Of a DNA stretch of 64,000 bases, positions 7,601 through 16,429 are shown piece by piece (position 1 is the first letter of the stretch; each line of letters opens with the position of its first letter). Position numbers and translations under genes: made by a program. This stretch comes from Peribacillus huizhouensis (GTDB lineage: Bacteria > Bacillota > Bacilli > Bacillales > DSM-1321). Location of the stretch: positions 310,001 to 374,000 of the forward strand of contig NZ_JACJHX010000004.1 in the NCBI RefSeq assembly GCF_014138605.1. Direction: 5' to 3'. Below the pieces are notes generated by a model. It was not told the DNA's origin. It ran no database searches and worked only from the letters and a program-made list of their open reading frames with translations.

Positions 7601-9013
7601 CTATCTCCTTTCTGCATTAGAATTCACTGTGACAACAAAGAGCCTCTGGGCACCAACTTGTTTGATTTTTTCTACTAACGATTCCAGGCGAACCTCTTCT
7701 ACTTCGCGCTCAAGAAATAGATAGATATCCCGGTAGCTTTTGTACGGGATATTATAAAAATAATTTGTAATCGCCATATCATCCGGGTTCGCAAAATCAA
7801 ACCCACTGGTCACAGCATACCCTGCTTTATCAATACGATGAATCGGACTTCTTGTGGTTGATTGATAGTAGACATCATCGCCCATATATGAAGCGATTTT
7901 CATTGGCAGATACATAAATTCAGTTGTTCCTAGACAGAGCGCCTTTCCTCCAGAGCGAGTTTGCTTAAGCCCAGTTCCTACACGATAAGCATAATCATCA
8001 ATACTCAGACGATCACTTGACGAAATTCCGTTAAAACGTCCTGTCATTCCAGAATATGGAACTTCATTCACATATCCTTCACTACTAATAGATGCATACG
8101 CAACATCATCAATCCGTTTACAATTCTCATATTCTGATAGATTGATAGCATGGATTTCTGTTTCAACCGCAGCACCAGACTGGGCATATTCATAGTAGCC
8201 TTCGGTATCAACAGGCTCGCCGTCCACCTTGATTCTACCTGCCAATAATGTTGCAGTTTGAATACGGATTCCAAGCTTTTCTTCTAGTTTCGCATACGCT
8301 TCTTTATTAGCTTCTGAACGCCAATCTAAAAGAGATAGGACGATATACTCTCTTCGAGGATATACGGCATGAATGGATTCAATAATATTTAACGCTGTTT
8401 TCCCCGTCGTAATTTCATCATCAACAAGAACGATCGGACCGTCTTTTTGCAATAATGCTTTATTTCCATAGCACGCTTGCTCAGTCGCATGAGAGTGTTC
8501 TTCTTCAAATTCTATGCTCGACTGTAACCCAACAATCCGTTCTCTTGTAGTATGGAGATAATGGGCATTATTAAATAAATCAAACACACTATGTCCAAGT
8601 GCTGTCGCAGTCTCAGCAAAACCGATAAAAAGTGTTTCTTCAGGTAAATCAAAAGGATTCTCCATAAGAGAATGGTAGACTTCTTCTTTTCTACTTCCTG
8701 AGATCAACGCTTCTATCACGGATTTTTTACCTTTTATTGAATGGTTATGCACCGTTTCTAAATAACGCATCGCTAATAATGCACCACTTAACAAAGATGT
8801 AATCGGGTTTACTGGAATATGTTTGCCAAGAATTTTACTAACAAACAGAAACCCACGTTTCTTATTCTTGCGGGCTGCCATTTCGAATAAAAAGTCTAAA
8901 GGCAGGTTATAAGGATTTTCTGTCACTTCTACTGATACGACTAAAGAATCTAATATATTAAATACAGATCTGTTCTTGCTCTGTGAGTAAGTCAATGTAT
9001 GAGCATTGTTCAT
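7601..9013 (-). CDS. Phosphoribosyltransferase with TRSP domain (Ter biosynthetic module)
   Basis: A 470-residue protein. The N-terminal half is an orotate-type PRTase with a clear PRPP-binding loop, IVLVDDEITTGKTALNII (about residues 195-212), preceded by the GFAETATALGHSVFD strand-loop. The C-terminal half carries the diagnostic TRSP motif in YYQSTTRSPIHRID. This PRTase_2-TRSP architecture is typical of the Ter-associated module and is expected to attach or remove a base on a phosphoribosyl carrier. The start ATG overlaps the end of the lyase gene by 56 bp, so the two are translationally coupled. Confidence 0.88.
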   Translation of the reverse strand: MNNAHTLTYSQSKNRSVFNILDSLVVSVEVTENPYNLPLDFLFEMAARKNKKRGFLFVSKILGKHIPVNPITSLLSGALLAMRYLETVHNHSIKGKKSVIEALISGSRKEEVYHSLMENPFDLPEETLFIGFAETATALGHSVFDLFNNAHYLHTTRERIVGLQSSIEFEEEHSHATEQACYGNKALLQKDGPIVLVDDEITTGKTALNIIESIHAVYPRREYIVLSLLDWRSEANKEAYAKLEEKLGIRIQTATLLAGRIKVDGEPVDTEGYYEYAQSGAAVETEIHAINLSEYENCKRIDDVAYASISSEGYVNEVPYSGMTGRFNGISSSDRLSIDDYAYRVGTGLKQTRSGGKALCLGTTEFMYLPMKIASYMGDDVYYQSTTRSPIHRIDKAGYAVTSGFDFANPDDMAITNYFYNIPYKSYRDIYLFLEREVEEVRLESLVEKIKQVGAQRLFVVTVNSNAERR

Positions 9014-10154
9014 GATACACCCCGTATATTTTCGCTTTACTAACGATTTTTATTGCCCAATTATAATGAGGCTTCATTTCATTCATTTTATTAGAAAATT
9101 GACTTTTCAGTACACCTGATTCTCCACCTATTCCCTCTAATATACTAATGGCGTCCATATATTCTTCGTAGGAAACAACAGAAAACGCATGAACAGGCTT
9201 TATATGAGTTGGATGAATGACCGTTTTCCCTGTAAGTCCATTGTTTTTGTCCAACAAAACTTCCTGAATTAAGCCGTCCAAATATTCATTTAAGAATTCT
9301 TTACGAATCGATAAGCCTTCTTTACCTAGGCTGTTCATAAAAGGAGTTTGACGAAGCTGCGGCTTAAGCACTCGCTCTTCTCGATAAAAATACTCCCATA
9401 CAGGACCCGACACTACATACTCCTTTTCACTTCGGCCAAATACATTTACGATATCTGCAATACAATCTCTGACGACTGAAATATCATAAATCGTAGAATC
9501 ACTACTTCTTCTTATGCCATATAATCCACAAAAGTCAGTTGCTCCCATCCGTACATTTAAAATGCAATCATAATGTTCATCTAACAGTTGCTTTATGCTT
9601 AACAATGAAGCTATTCTCGATTCCTTATATATCACTTCAGCCGATTCAAGAATTGGCATGCCGTATAAGCGAATGCCATATTGTTCATTTAAATCACGAA
9701 GAGCCGCAATATAACCCTGCCCATTTTCAGCTGTGAATTTCGGAAAAACAAAGCCAGCTAGTACATGTATGGAGCTACCTAGATGCTCTGCTACATACCT
9801 CATTTGTTTTTCACTTCTCACTCGAATAAAAATGATAGGAAGTTCATCTATCATAATGGCTCCCGATTCAAGCTGCATATGAAGCTGCTGTAGCTGAGCA
9901 ATGACATTCAATTCTGCCTGATATACTTCATTATCACTAACAGCATCTTCAAGACAAAGGACCATGGATACTAAACCATCATGCTTCTGTTTCACTATAT
10001 CAGCGCAAATACTCGGACGAGTGCCTGGCATATACAAGCAAGCTCCAAGCGATAGTGCCAACAATTCTTTTTCACTGTCTTTAGAAAATTCTATCGGCAT
10101 CCGATAAAAGATTTTCTCCTCACGGTCCTTTGTTAGATAATTAAAATGCTTCAA
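8958..10154 (-). CDS. C-C bond lyase-like TIM-barrel protein (HpcH/citrate lyase type)
   Basis: A 398-residue protein resembling HpcH/HpaI aldolases and citrate lyase beta subunits: LYMPGTRPSICADIV, MVLCLEDAV with a metal-ligand-type acidic pair, GMPILESAEVI, and NVRMGATDFCGLYG. This corresponds to the C-C_Bond_Lyase family of Ter operons. It is the first gene of the four-gene biosynthetic operon. Start chosen as TTG 10154, since GGAGGT lies 6 bp upstream; an in-frame GTG at 10172 lies before that ribosome site. A 27-bp perfect palindrome lies 35 bp upstream. Substrate unknown. Confidence 0.85.
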   Translation of the reverse strand: MKHFNYLTKDREEKIFYRMPIEFSKDSEKELLALSLGACLYMPGTRPSICADIVKQKHDGLVSMVLCLEDAVSDNEVYQAELNVIAQLQQLHMQLESGAIMIDELPIIFIRVRSEKQMRYVAEHLGSSIHVLAGFVFPKFTAENGQGYIAALRDLNEQYGIRLYGMPILESAEVIYKESRIASLLSIKQLLDEHYDCILNVRMGATDFCGLYGIRRSSDSTIYDISVVRDCIADIVNVFGRSEKEYVVSGPVWEYFYREERVLKPQLRQTPFMNSLGKEGLSIRKEFLNEYLDGLIQEVLLDKNNGLTGKTVIHPTHIKPVHAFSVVSYEEYMDAISILEGIGGESGVLKSQFSNKMNEMKPHYNWAIKIVSKAKIYGVYHEQCSYIDLLTEQEQICI

Positions 10155-10188
10155 ACTGCTACCTCCAATCACGAAAAACTATCACCTG

Positions 10189-10215
10189 TCCAAATTGGCT
10201 ACTAGCCAATTTGGA
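10189..10215. promoter_or_regulatory. 27-bp perfect palindrome at the head of the biosynthetic operon
   Basis: The arm TCCAAATTGGCTA and its exact reverse complement flank a single C, giving 13 + 1 + 13 bp with no mismatch. It begins 3 bp downstream of a predicted -10, so the transcript would start inside it. No U-run follows, so it is not a terminator. An operator or a 5' RNA hairpin are the two plausible readings. Confidence 0.75.
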
Positions 10216-10217
10216 TA

Positions 10218-10246
10218 TGTCTAGTAACCCTTTATCGATTTCCCAA
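10218..10246 (-). promoter_or_regulatory. Possible promoter of the biosynthetic operon
   Basis: On the minus strand TTGGGA (10241-10246) and TAGACA (10218-10223) are 17 bp apart. The -10 is a poor match. The palindrome at 10189-10215 follows at once. Confidence 0.4.
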
Positions 10247-10377
10247 AAAATGCATAAGACCCGAATGCGACAAGACTCTAACCACACAACGTCCAGCTAT
10301 CAAAGACTAGATATCAACAAAGAGTATATTTGCTAAATAGACACATCGATAGCGTAAACTAATCATAAAGTGAAACT

Positions 10378-10485
10378 TTAATCAGTAGTGATTTCTTCAT
10401 CCTCTACTGGCTCTTCCCGTTCTAAAATCGCTAATATCTCCCGCGCGGCGCAAATTTTTCCTCTGCAACTCTCAGCAAGTTTCAC
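10378..10485 (-). CDS. Possible 35-residue peptide or gene remnant
   Basis: A GTG-initiated frame encodes 35 residues with protein-like composition (core GKICAAREILAILEREE, then an acidic tail EDEEITTD). No good ribosome site is seen, and the frame lies between short dispersed repeat motifs (GTGAAACTTTAATCA on one side, CTGCCCGTTAATG on the other). It could be the 3' end of a decayed gene. No family recognised. Confidence 0.25.
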   Translation of the reverse strand: MKLAESCRGKICAAREILAILEREEPVEDEEITTD

Positions 10486-10500
10486 TGAGTCTCACCAATC

Positions 10501-10529
10501 GGGGCTATACTGCCCGTTAATGTGAGATA
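10501..10529. repeat. Short dispersed motif (TTAACGGGCAG type)
   Basis: Reads, on the minus strand, ATCTCACATTAACGGGCAG followed by TATAGCCCC. Related motifs occur at 1911, 5607, 10819, 11641, 16354 and 51591. Consensus approximately TTTATCC(t/c)GG(t)TTAACG(g)GCAG. Confidence 0.55.
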
Positions 10530-10592
10530 CAAACAAATACTTTCTTTTTCACTCAGGAAATACAAACCTCTTGCTCAATCTAGGTCTTGCAT

Positions 10593-10652
10593 AAGATAAA
10601 CAAGAAATATCGAGAGTGGGATTATAACTTCTCCATATTTCTTGTTTATCTT
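10593..10652. repeat. Perfect 18-bp inverted repeat, 24-nt loop
   Basis: AAGATAAACAAGAAATAT at 10593-10610 and its exact reverse complement at 10635-10652. Neither side carries a T-run, so it is not a standard terminator. It lies in the 800-bp gap between terD and the biosynthetic operon (10155-10967), which otherwise holds only short repeats and the doubtful peptide at 10378. Confidence 0.65.
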
Positions 10653-10818
10653 AAACCGGAAGTTTCTCAAGCAAAACTAAGATTTGCACATCCTTTGGCC
10701 TTCATGAACATGACACACTCTTTCAACCAGAGAGAATAGAAGTTGAACCAATCAATCGAGCTATGACGGACAAAGTTGTCCCCACCTACGCTTCTTTAAT
10801 TCCTCTAAGCCTTGAGCT

Positions 10819-10850
10819 GGGTCATATTATCCGTTAAGCCAGGATAAAAT
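10819..10850. repeat. Short dispersed motif (TTTATCC..TTAACG type)
   Basis: Reads on the minus strand ATTTTATCCTGGCTTAACGG followed by ATAATATGACCC. Member of the same motif family as 5607, 10501, 11641 and 16354. Confidence 0.5.
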
Positions 10851-10967
10851 ACTATGAAAATAACGAAAAGGGAAACACAACTGTGTTCACCCTTTTGCAA
10901 TTGGAACGATTATAAATGTATTATTACTTTTGATTGCAATTACCTTACAACGTTATCTGTAACTCGA

Positions 10968-11546
10968 TTAAACAGACAACCCGTAGTTTTGACACAACGC
11001 AGCCAATCCGCCCGAAAAGCCACTGCCGATTGCATTAAATTTCCAATCAGAACCATGACGATATAACTCACAAATCACGACTGCTGTTTCAATCGAAAAA
11101 TCTTCGCCAAGGTCATAACGTAAAACTTCAGCATTTGTTTCTTCATTTACAACACGCACAAATGCGTTAGACACTTGACCAAAGTTTTGGTTACGCTGAT
11201 TCGCATCATGGATTGTAACGGTGATTGCAATTTTATGGATATTTGCAGGAACTTTATTAAAATCTATTTTGATCTGCTCGTCATCCCCATCACCTTCACC
11301 AGTACGGTTATCACCTGTATGCATGACAGAACCACTTGGATCTTGCAAATTATTATAAAAAATAAAATCAAGGTCGTTGGTGCACTTATCATTCTGATCA
11401 ACTAAAAATGCTGAAGCATCAAGATCAAAATCATAGCCGCCAGTATATTTATTCGTATCCCAGCCTAAACCAATAACAGCAAGTGTCAAACCTGGATTTG
11501 TTTTAGTTAAATCAATTCGTTGCCCTTTTGATAATGAAATGGACAT
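10968..11546 (-). CDS. TerD family stress protein
   Basis: A single-domain TerD protein of 192 residues, the usual family length. Visible motifs: [55 protein letters not shown] (the acidic calcium-binding loop, intact), ITIHDA-type and [17 protein letters not shown]. TerD proteins are cytoplasmic calcium-binding stress factors; B. subtilis homologues are YceC/YceD/YceE. ATG start with AAAGGATG upstream. It is the last gene of the yceG-telA-terD-terD-terD series on this strand, separated from the next terD by 220 bp with a dispersed motif. Confidence 0.93.
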   Translation of the reverse strand: MSISLSKGQRIDLTKTNPGLTLAVIGLGWDTNKYTGGYDFDLDASAFLVDQNDKCTNDLDFIFYNNLQDPSGSVMHTGDNRTGEGDGDDEQIKIDFNKVPANIHKIAITVTIHDANQRNQNFGQVSNAFVRVVNEETNAEVLRYDLGEDFSIETAVVICELYRHGSDWKFNAIGSGFSGGLAALCQNYGLSV

Positions 11547-11640
11547 CTACATCATCCTTTCTATTTCACATAAAGTGAAACTTCATCATTTGGAAGTTCC
11601 TCCCTACCTATTTTTCCTGATTCTCTATGTAAATATTAAG

Positions 11641-11674
11641 GTGGAGGATTACAGCTTCTTAAACCAGGATAAAG
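11641..11674. repeat. Short dispersed motif between two terD genes
   Basis: On the minus strand CTTTATCCTGGTTTAAGAAG followed by CTGTAATCCTCCAC. Same motif family as 5607 and 10819. Confidence 0.5.
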
Positions 11675-11766
11675 ATAATCCCCCTTCAGCATTATTGAAT
11701 ACAGTTGAAGGGGTCATCAGAAGAAACTCTATCTTCTCCGATCTTATTTTGAAAGATATTTAAAGG

Positions 11767-12345
11767 TTATACAGATAAACCATAGTCAGTTACAAGTGCA
11801 GCCAATCCACCTTGGTAGCCACTGCCAATTGCATTGAACTTCCACTCGCCATTGTGACGGTACAATTCCGCAACAACAACAGCTGTTTCAATGGAGAAAT
11901 CTTCGCCAAGGTCATAACGAATGAGTTCTGTATTGCCTTGTTCGTTTACAACACGTACAAACGCATTCGATACTTGACCGAAGTTCTGATTACGAGCTTC
12001 TGCATCGTGGATTGTAATCGTAAAAGCAATCTTTTCAACCTCTGCTGGTACAAGGCTTAAGTCGATTTTAATTTGCTCATCGTCTCCATCACCTTCACCT
12101 GTCAGGTTATCTCCTGTATGTATAACAGAACCATTCCCACCTTGAAGATTGTTAAAGAACACAAAATCTTTTTCAGAACCTACTTTTCCTGAAGCGTTTA
12201 GTAAAAATACCGATGAATCCAAGTCAAAATCATGTCCACCATCATATTTGTTTGTATCCCATCCTAAACCAATTACTAAATTTTTAAGACCTGGATTTCC
12301 TTTTGTTAAATCAACTTTTTGTCCTTTGCTTAATGAAATAGCCAT
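11767..12345 (-). CDS. TerD family stress protein
   Basis: 192 residues, closely similar to its neighbour at 10968-11546 and clearly a tandem duplicate: [58 protein letters not shown] with the complete calcium loop, and [20 protein letters not shown] start preceded by GTGAGGG. The upstream gap holds a ~175-bp repeat of the GCACCGCCACC family, which separates this gene from the third terD and may affect co-transcription. Closest B. subtilis counterparts are YceD/YceE. Confidence 0.93.
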   Translation of the reverse strand: MAISLSKGQKVDLTKGNPGLKNLVIGLGWDTNKYDGGHDFDLDSSVFLLNASGKVGSEKDFVFFNNLQGGNGSVIHTGDNLTGEGDGDDEQIKIDLSLVPAEVEKIAFTITIHDAEARNQNFGQVSNAFVRVVNEQGNTELIRYDLGEDFSIETAVVVAELYRHNGEWKFNAIGSGYQGGLAALVTDYGLSV

Positions 12346-12398
12346 AATAATTTTCCCTCACTTTATTAGATTTATTTTGTATGAAGACATGGGGACGG

Positions 12399-12575
12399 GG
12401 CTTCGCAGCTTACTAATATAGCCAATCTACTTTGGAGATATACTTCATTCATTAAGAAGGTACTCCAAAATTCGGCTCCGCACCGCCACCATTGTGATTA
12501 AGCGAGTGTAACGTGCTTAATGATATATCCTTCATGGTAAATGGTGCTTTTTAATGCCTTATTCGTTTTGTAAGA
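12399..12575. repeat. GCACCGCCACC repeat, copy 1
   Basis: About 177 bp aligning along most of its length with 54259-54435. Shared blocks: AATCTACTTTG.AGATATAC, GCTCCGCACCGCCACCATTG, TGATTAAGCGAG and the end block TT.TTAA.GCC.TATTCGTTTT. A shorter relative lies at 45850-45945 and fragments at 14413-14500. Function unknown. Confidence 0.7.
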
Positions 12576-12578
12576 AAA

Positions 12579-13190
12579 TTACGCATACTTATTCGCAATC
12601 TCAGAAATAGATGTGTCTTTTGTACCATTGCCGATTGCATTAAATTTCCACTCACCATTGTGGCGATAGATTTCACCAACAAATAATGACGTTAATCCTG
12701 AGTAGTTATCAGTCAGGTTAAAATGGATTAATTCTTGTCCATTTGAATTATCGACCAAACGGATAAAGGCATTTTGAATCATGCCAAAATCTTGTTTTCG
12801 TTGTACACAAGCATAAATATTCACGACGAATACAATCTTTTCTACACTAGGAGAAATACGGTTTAAGTCAACGATGATTTGCTCATCATCACCATCTCCA
12901 TCACCTGTTACGTTATCACCTGTATGCTTTACACTTCCATCCCCACTTGTCTTATTACCGAAGTAGATCAAGTTGTTTTTACTCGTTAATTTGTCGTTCT
13001 TGTCCAAAAGAATGACAGAAGCATCACAGTCTATGTTTGGAGCACTTCCACCACCAAACAATCCTCCTAAAAGGCCTTTTGGCTTGCCTGAGCTTACTGG
13101 GTCCCATCCTAAACCTACTGTAATGGATGATAAACCGGCTCTGCCTTTTGTAAGGTCTACCTTTTGCCCTTTTTGTAACGAAATAGCCAA
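12579..13190 (-). CDS. TerD family stress protein (diverged, YceC-like)
   Basis: 203 residues from TTG 13190, chosen because GGAAGG (13202-13207) lies upstream and the reading frame then begins [15 protein letters not shown] like its relatives. More distant than the other two TerD copies: it has a glycine-rich insert (KGLLGGLFGGGS, about residues 30-42) after GLGWDP and IDCDASV instead of DFDLDAS. The calcium loop [15 protein letters not shown] is intact. A promoter with 17-bp spacing lies just upstream, so it may be transcribed separately from telA. Confidence 0.9.
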   Translation of the reverse strand: MAISLQKGQKVDLTKGRAGLSSITVGLGWDPVSSGKPKGLLGGLFGGGSAPNIDCDASVILLDKNDKLTSKNNLIYFGNKTSGDGSVKHTGDNVTGDGDGDDEQIIVDLNRISPSVEKIVFVVNIYACVQRKQDFGMIQNAFIRLVDNSNGQELIHFNLTDNYSGLTSLFVGEIYRHNGEWKFNAIGNGTKDTSISEIANKYA

Positions 13191-13232
13191 CCGAAACACT
13201 TCCTTCCCTTTACTCACGCCAGCGTGTTTTAT

Positions 13233-13261
13233 TTAATATAATTCTATCATCATTCTTCCAA
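13233..13261 (-). promoter_or_regulatory. Sigma-A-like promoter for the terD genes
   Basis: TTGGAA (13256-13261) and TATTAA (13233-13238) with 17 bp between, in the gap between the telA stop and the first downstream terD gene. Confidence 0.5.
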
Positions 13262-13281
13262 TCGAACAAATAATAATACTC

Positions 13282-14376
13282 TTAACTTTTTAATTGTCTT
13301 GCTTGAAAGTTTTCCCTAAGTTCAATTAAACGTTTTGTTCCTTCTTCACGCGTCCGTTTGTTTTCATCTTCAATTTTCTTTGTTTCTTCTAATCCATTAA
13401 TAATAATGTTCCACGATTCTTCAATCGTCTCAATTTTAATGCTTGGTGCTCCAGCAAGTCGTGCAATCTCTGCGCTTTGTGAAGAAATATTTTGTGCATT
13501 TCTCACAAGCATTTCATTTGTCCTGCGATCTAGCTCGCTCATTGAATCAGCAACTAGCTTTTGACGTTTTGCAGATACTGCCTGGATTAATCCGTTTTTG
13601 AAGATTGGGATGGTTGTAACGAAGGCAGAATTGATTTTCCCAATTAGCTTCGTATTTCCTCTTTGAAGCAATCGGATTTGTGGTGCTGTCTGCAACGCAA
13701 CCATCTTTGCCATTTCTAAGTCATATACCCGTTGTTCAAGCGTTTCAATACCATTTCGCAGTGTTTCTAATTCCATCGCTGCAATCTGGTCTCCTTGTGC
13801 TGCCCTTTCCTCGTATTGTGGCAGTAATGTTGCTTTCAATTCCTCTGCCTTCATCGCACCCGCAACACTGTATTTTTCAAGCGCTAAATAATAATTGAAG
13901 TTTTGTTCATACATTTGTTCCAACGTGTTTGTTGATGTCACCATTTCATTTTGATACTTGGAAATTTCAACGTAAATCTTATCAATTTCGCCGCCCATTG
14001 TTTGATATTTTCCAAAAATCTTTTCAATCATTTTCTCGCCTTTATTGAACAATTTGCTAAACAGACCTTTTTTCTCTTCGGCAAAATCCTTCCGATCAAA
14101 CTGATCCATAACCTTACCAAGCTGCTTTAATAGCTCACTGGAATCTTCCATTGAACTAGCCTTCATCGTCCCTAAAATACGGTCTGAGAACTTCGAAATC
14201 TCAACAGCCGGCTCTTTCCCAAATTCCAACACTGAAATTTGATTTTTTACATCAATCTGCTGAACCAACTTCTGCACTTCGGGTTCCTGACGAAGCTTGA
14301 GCTTAATTTCTTCTGTTTTATTAAGTGACAGCTGATTCGTGTTCTCATCAAGTATTTCTGTACTATTAACTTGCAT
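13282..14376 (-). CDS. telA: Toxic anion resistance protein TelA (YceH family)
   Basis: A 364-residue, mostly helical and highly charged cytoplasmic protein of the TelA family (KlaA in plasmid RK2; YceH in B. subtilis). Typical landmarks: GLFSKLFNKGEKMIEKIFGKYQ, then coiled-coil-like helices with LRNGIETLEQRVYDLEMAKMVALQTAPQIRLLQRGN and the C-terminal RTNEMLVRNAQNISSQSAEIARL. Family members are linked to tellurite, cell-envelope and antimicrobial stress; the molecular role is not settled. ATG start behind AGAGGG. It lies between yceG and terD, as in the B. subtilis yce operon but in a different order. Confidence 0.93.
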   Translation of the reverse strand: MQVNSTEILDENTNQLSLNKTEEIKLKLRQEPEVQKLVQQIDVKNQISVLEFGKEPAVEISKFSDRILGTMKASSMEDSSELLKQLGKVMDQFDRKDFAEEKKGLFSKLFNKGEKMIEKIFGKYQTMGGEIDKIYVEISKYQNEMVTSTNTLEQMYEQNFNYYLALEKYSVAGAMKAEELKATLLPQYEERAAQGDQIAAMELETLRNGIETLEQRVYDLEMAKMVALQTAPQIRLLQRGNTKLIGKINSAFVTTIPIFKNGLIQAVSAKRQKLVADSMSELDRRTNEMLVRNAQNISSQSAEIARLAGAPSIKIETIEESWNIIINGLEETKKIEDENKRTREEGTKRLIELRENFQARQLKS

Positions 14377-14515
14377 GCTTTATCCCTCTTTCTTATGTAT
14401 TTTATATGGAAAAGGGGCCGGGGTTCGCAAAATCAACTCAGCACCGCCACCTTCATTAGGTGATACAGTTTATAGAACCTAAACCTTATTAACGTTTTAG
14501 TTTTAGAACAGGCGC

Positions 14516-16138
14516 TTATGGATCTTTTTTAAAAAAACGGCGCCATATCGGTATTTTCGGTTCTTTATATTCGTAATTGAACTCAAACTGGTCCATTAAA
14601 TGGACATCATAGTGTTGATCATCAATATATAGCTCTATATCTCTAAGTCCTGATGGATTGAGGAGAATAATATCAAACCCCAACTCATTTAACAAAAGCA
14701 ATAACGCAGCATCGGACCGTGCTAGTCCATTCCCAGAACTACTATTATATAAAACGATTCTCGGAACGAACTGTGGATAATCAAATTTAAGTAATAAATT
14801 AACAATTGACTCAGGTAAGACAGTCAGCTGTGTAAATAAATATAATTTGAGATCCTCCGTCGACTCATGGGGCTCACGAAGAAGCTTAGGATTCGCACAA
14901 ACTCTTGAAATTCCAGCAGCAAGCGCCTCTTGAACACCAAGTGGCAATTGCTTTAATTTCCACCATACACTATTGATCATTTTTTTAGAATCCAATACAC
15001 CATTATCTAAAAGTGCATGTTGATAATGATAGAGGAAATTGCCGTTGATGCTGTTTGTAAAAGGAAAGTAACGGATAAATAGCGATAAGTCGCCACCCTT
15101 TAACTCCTCGACTTTCCCCCAATATTCACTTCTATTCGCTGTCACCCCGGATACCTTCGCAAATAGGGAAGGTATATGCATTTCATTTCCTTCGATTTTA
15201 AAATTCGGTCTAATGAACGCTCTTTCCCTGCTCATTAAAAATAATTCATCATACGTTGTTTTAAGTGTGATGGATACAGGGAAATGGGAACGATACTGCC
15301 AAGGCTTGAATATAGGTGTCTCTTCAGTGTGTAAAATCCTCTCAATTTCCTTAGAAGCCTGATACGCAACCGTTGCCTTGCGTACCGGCCGCTGTGTCGG
15401 AAAAGGTCTTGGCTCTTTTTTTACGGAAAATTCCTGAACAATCATGTGCTTTCGCTCTGGATCTAATTGTTTGAAAATATCAGATCCGAGTGGATGGAAT
15501 ATTAATAAATCAAAGCCTAACTTTTGAATAAATGATAAGAAATAAAGTTCACTTTTCGTTGCGTCGCCATACCATAAAACAACCGGAACCTCTCCTCCAT
15601 CCAGTTTACTAAGGATTACATCAACATGGTTCCAAAGCCATTTAATTAAATCACTTATTACCCTGCGAAAGTCAGGATGTCGCAACCCAAAATCATGTTG
15701 TTCGACAAATTGGGCTAATGTTTTATTAAAACTTTCACGTATATGTCGATGGATCGAAGTATCTTCATGAGACGGAATAAGCTGTCTCCCTTCAAGAAAA
15801 GCGATAAATCGATTAACGGAAAGCTGTTCACTTTGGTTTATTTGTAGCACATCTTGTAGTGCGTGAAATTTATCGGGATCATTTTCTTTGTTTAAACGAC
15901 CATTCCAGACGTATACATGAGGGTTTTCGGATAATGTAAATAATGTAAGATAATAGTCATCCTCATCTCGGGGAATACCTAAGAAACGAGCCGCTACTTG
16001 CCCAAAGCTAATGAAGTGTTCACCGCTTTGGTGATTATCTCTTTCTGAGCGTTTCTTTTCGATTAATTGTTTCCATTCATCCTCTGTAAAATCGATCAAT
16101 ACCGGATTGATCTTTGCGTATTGACCAAATGCACCCAC
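14516..16138 (-). CDS. yceG: YceG family protein of the Ter cluster
   Basis: 540 residues from GTG 16138, preceded by AAAGGAG 8 bp upstream; in-frame TTGs at 16144 and 16156 sit at or before the ribosome site. The protein belongs to the YceG family that Pfam describes as a putative component of the Ter biosynthetic module. Two related-looking halves are visible: PVVLWYGDATKSELYFLSFIQKLGFDLLIFHPLGSDIF in the first and PRIVLYNSSSGNGLARSDAALLLLLNELGFDIILLNPSG in the second, suggesting an internal repeat of a Rossmann-like domain. Not the MltG/YceG-like murein lyase. No catalytic motif recognised. A possible ECF-type promoter lies upstream. Confidence 0.85.
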   Translation of the reverse strand: MGAFGQYAKINPVLIDFTEDEWKQLIEKKRSERDNHQSGEHFISFGQVAARFLGIPRDEDDYYLTLFTLSENPHVYVWNGRLNKENDPDKFHALQDVLQINQSEQLSVNRFIAFLEGRQLIPSHEDTSIHRHIRESFNKTLAQFVEQHDFGLRHPDFRRVISDLIKWLWNHVDVILSKLDGGEVPVVLWYGDATKSELYFLSFIQKLGFDLLIFHPLGSDIFKQLDPERKHMIVQEFSVKKEPRPFPTQRPVRKATVAYQASKEIERILHTEETPIFKPWQYRSHFPVSITLKTTYDELFLMSRERAFIRPNFKIEGNEMHIPSLFAKVSGVTANRSEYWGKVEELKGGDLSLFIRYFPFTNSINGNFLYHYQHALLDNGVLDSKKMINSVWWKLKQLPLGVQEALAAGISRVCANPKLLREPHESTEDLKLYLFTQLTVLPESIVNLLLKFDYPQFVPRIVLYNSSSGNGLARSDAALLLLLNELGFDIILLNPSGLRDIELYIDDQHYDVHLMDQFEFNYEYKEPKIPIWRRFFKKDP

Positions 16139-16265
16139 TGACAAATCTCCTTTCAAAGAAAAGCGCTAAGCTCTTTGTTCAACCTACGCATGCCTGTCTA
16201 TCGGATGGCACGACTTAAGGGGTCTAGGCTGTCAAAAATTCCATAAAAACTCTTGTATCTATTAT

Positions 16266-16291
16266 AACGTATTTGCCAGCAAAAGGTTTCA
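16266..16291 (-). promoter_or_regulatory. Possible ECF-sigma (SigW/SigM-like) promoter of yceG-telA, overlapping a TATAAT
   Basis: On the minus strand TGAAAC (16286-16291) is followed after 16 bp by CGTT (16266-16269), close to the SigW/SigM pattern TGAAAC-N16-CGTA/C, and CGTTATAAT also offers a sigma-A -10. The B. subtilis yce operon is known to use several stress sigma factors, which fits. Confidence 0.5.
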
Positions 16292-16353
16292 TTGAAGTTT
16301 CAGACTTTTGGACATATTTGTATCAACAAAATACCTGTTTCGGGTACAATAAC

Positions 16354-16404
16354 GTGAAACTTTAATCACCTGGGATCTTACTGCCTGTTAATGCGGGATT
16401 AAAA
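16354..16404. repeat. Short dispersed motif upstream of the terF-like gene
   Basis: GTGAAACTTTAATCACCTGG, GATCTTACTGCCTGTTAATG and CGGGATTAAAAT in a row. Related to 10501 (CTGCCCGTTAATGTGAGAT) and, for the first part, to AAAGTGAAACTTTAATCA near 10368. Confidence 0.5.
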
Positions 16405-16429
16405 TATAGATATTGAAGGATGTGTTTGA

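Noticed and set aside
14516-16138. YceG as the MltG murein lytic transglycosylase (also called YceG in E. coli)
   Set aside because: No N-terminal membrane anchor and no MltG motif. Length and context fit the unrelated Bacillus YceG family of Ter clusters.
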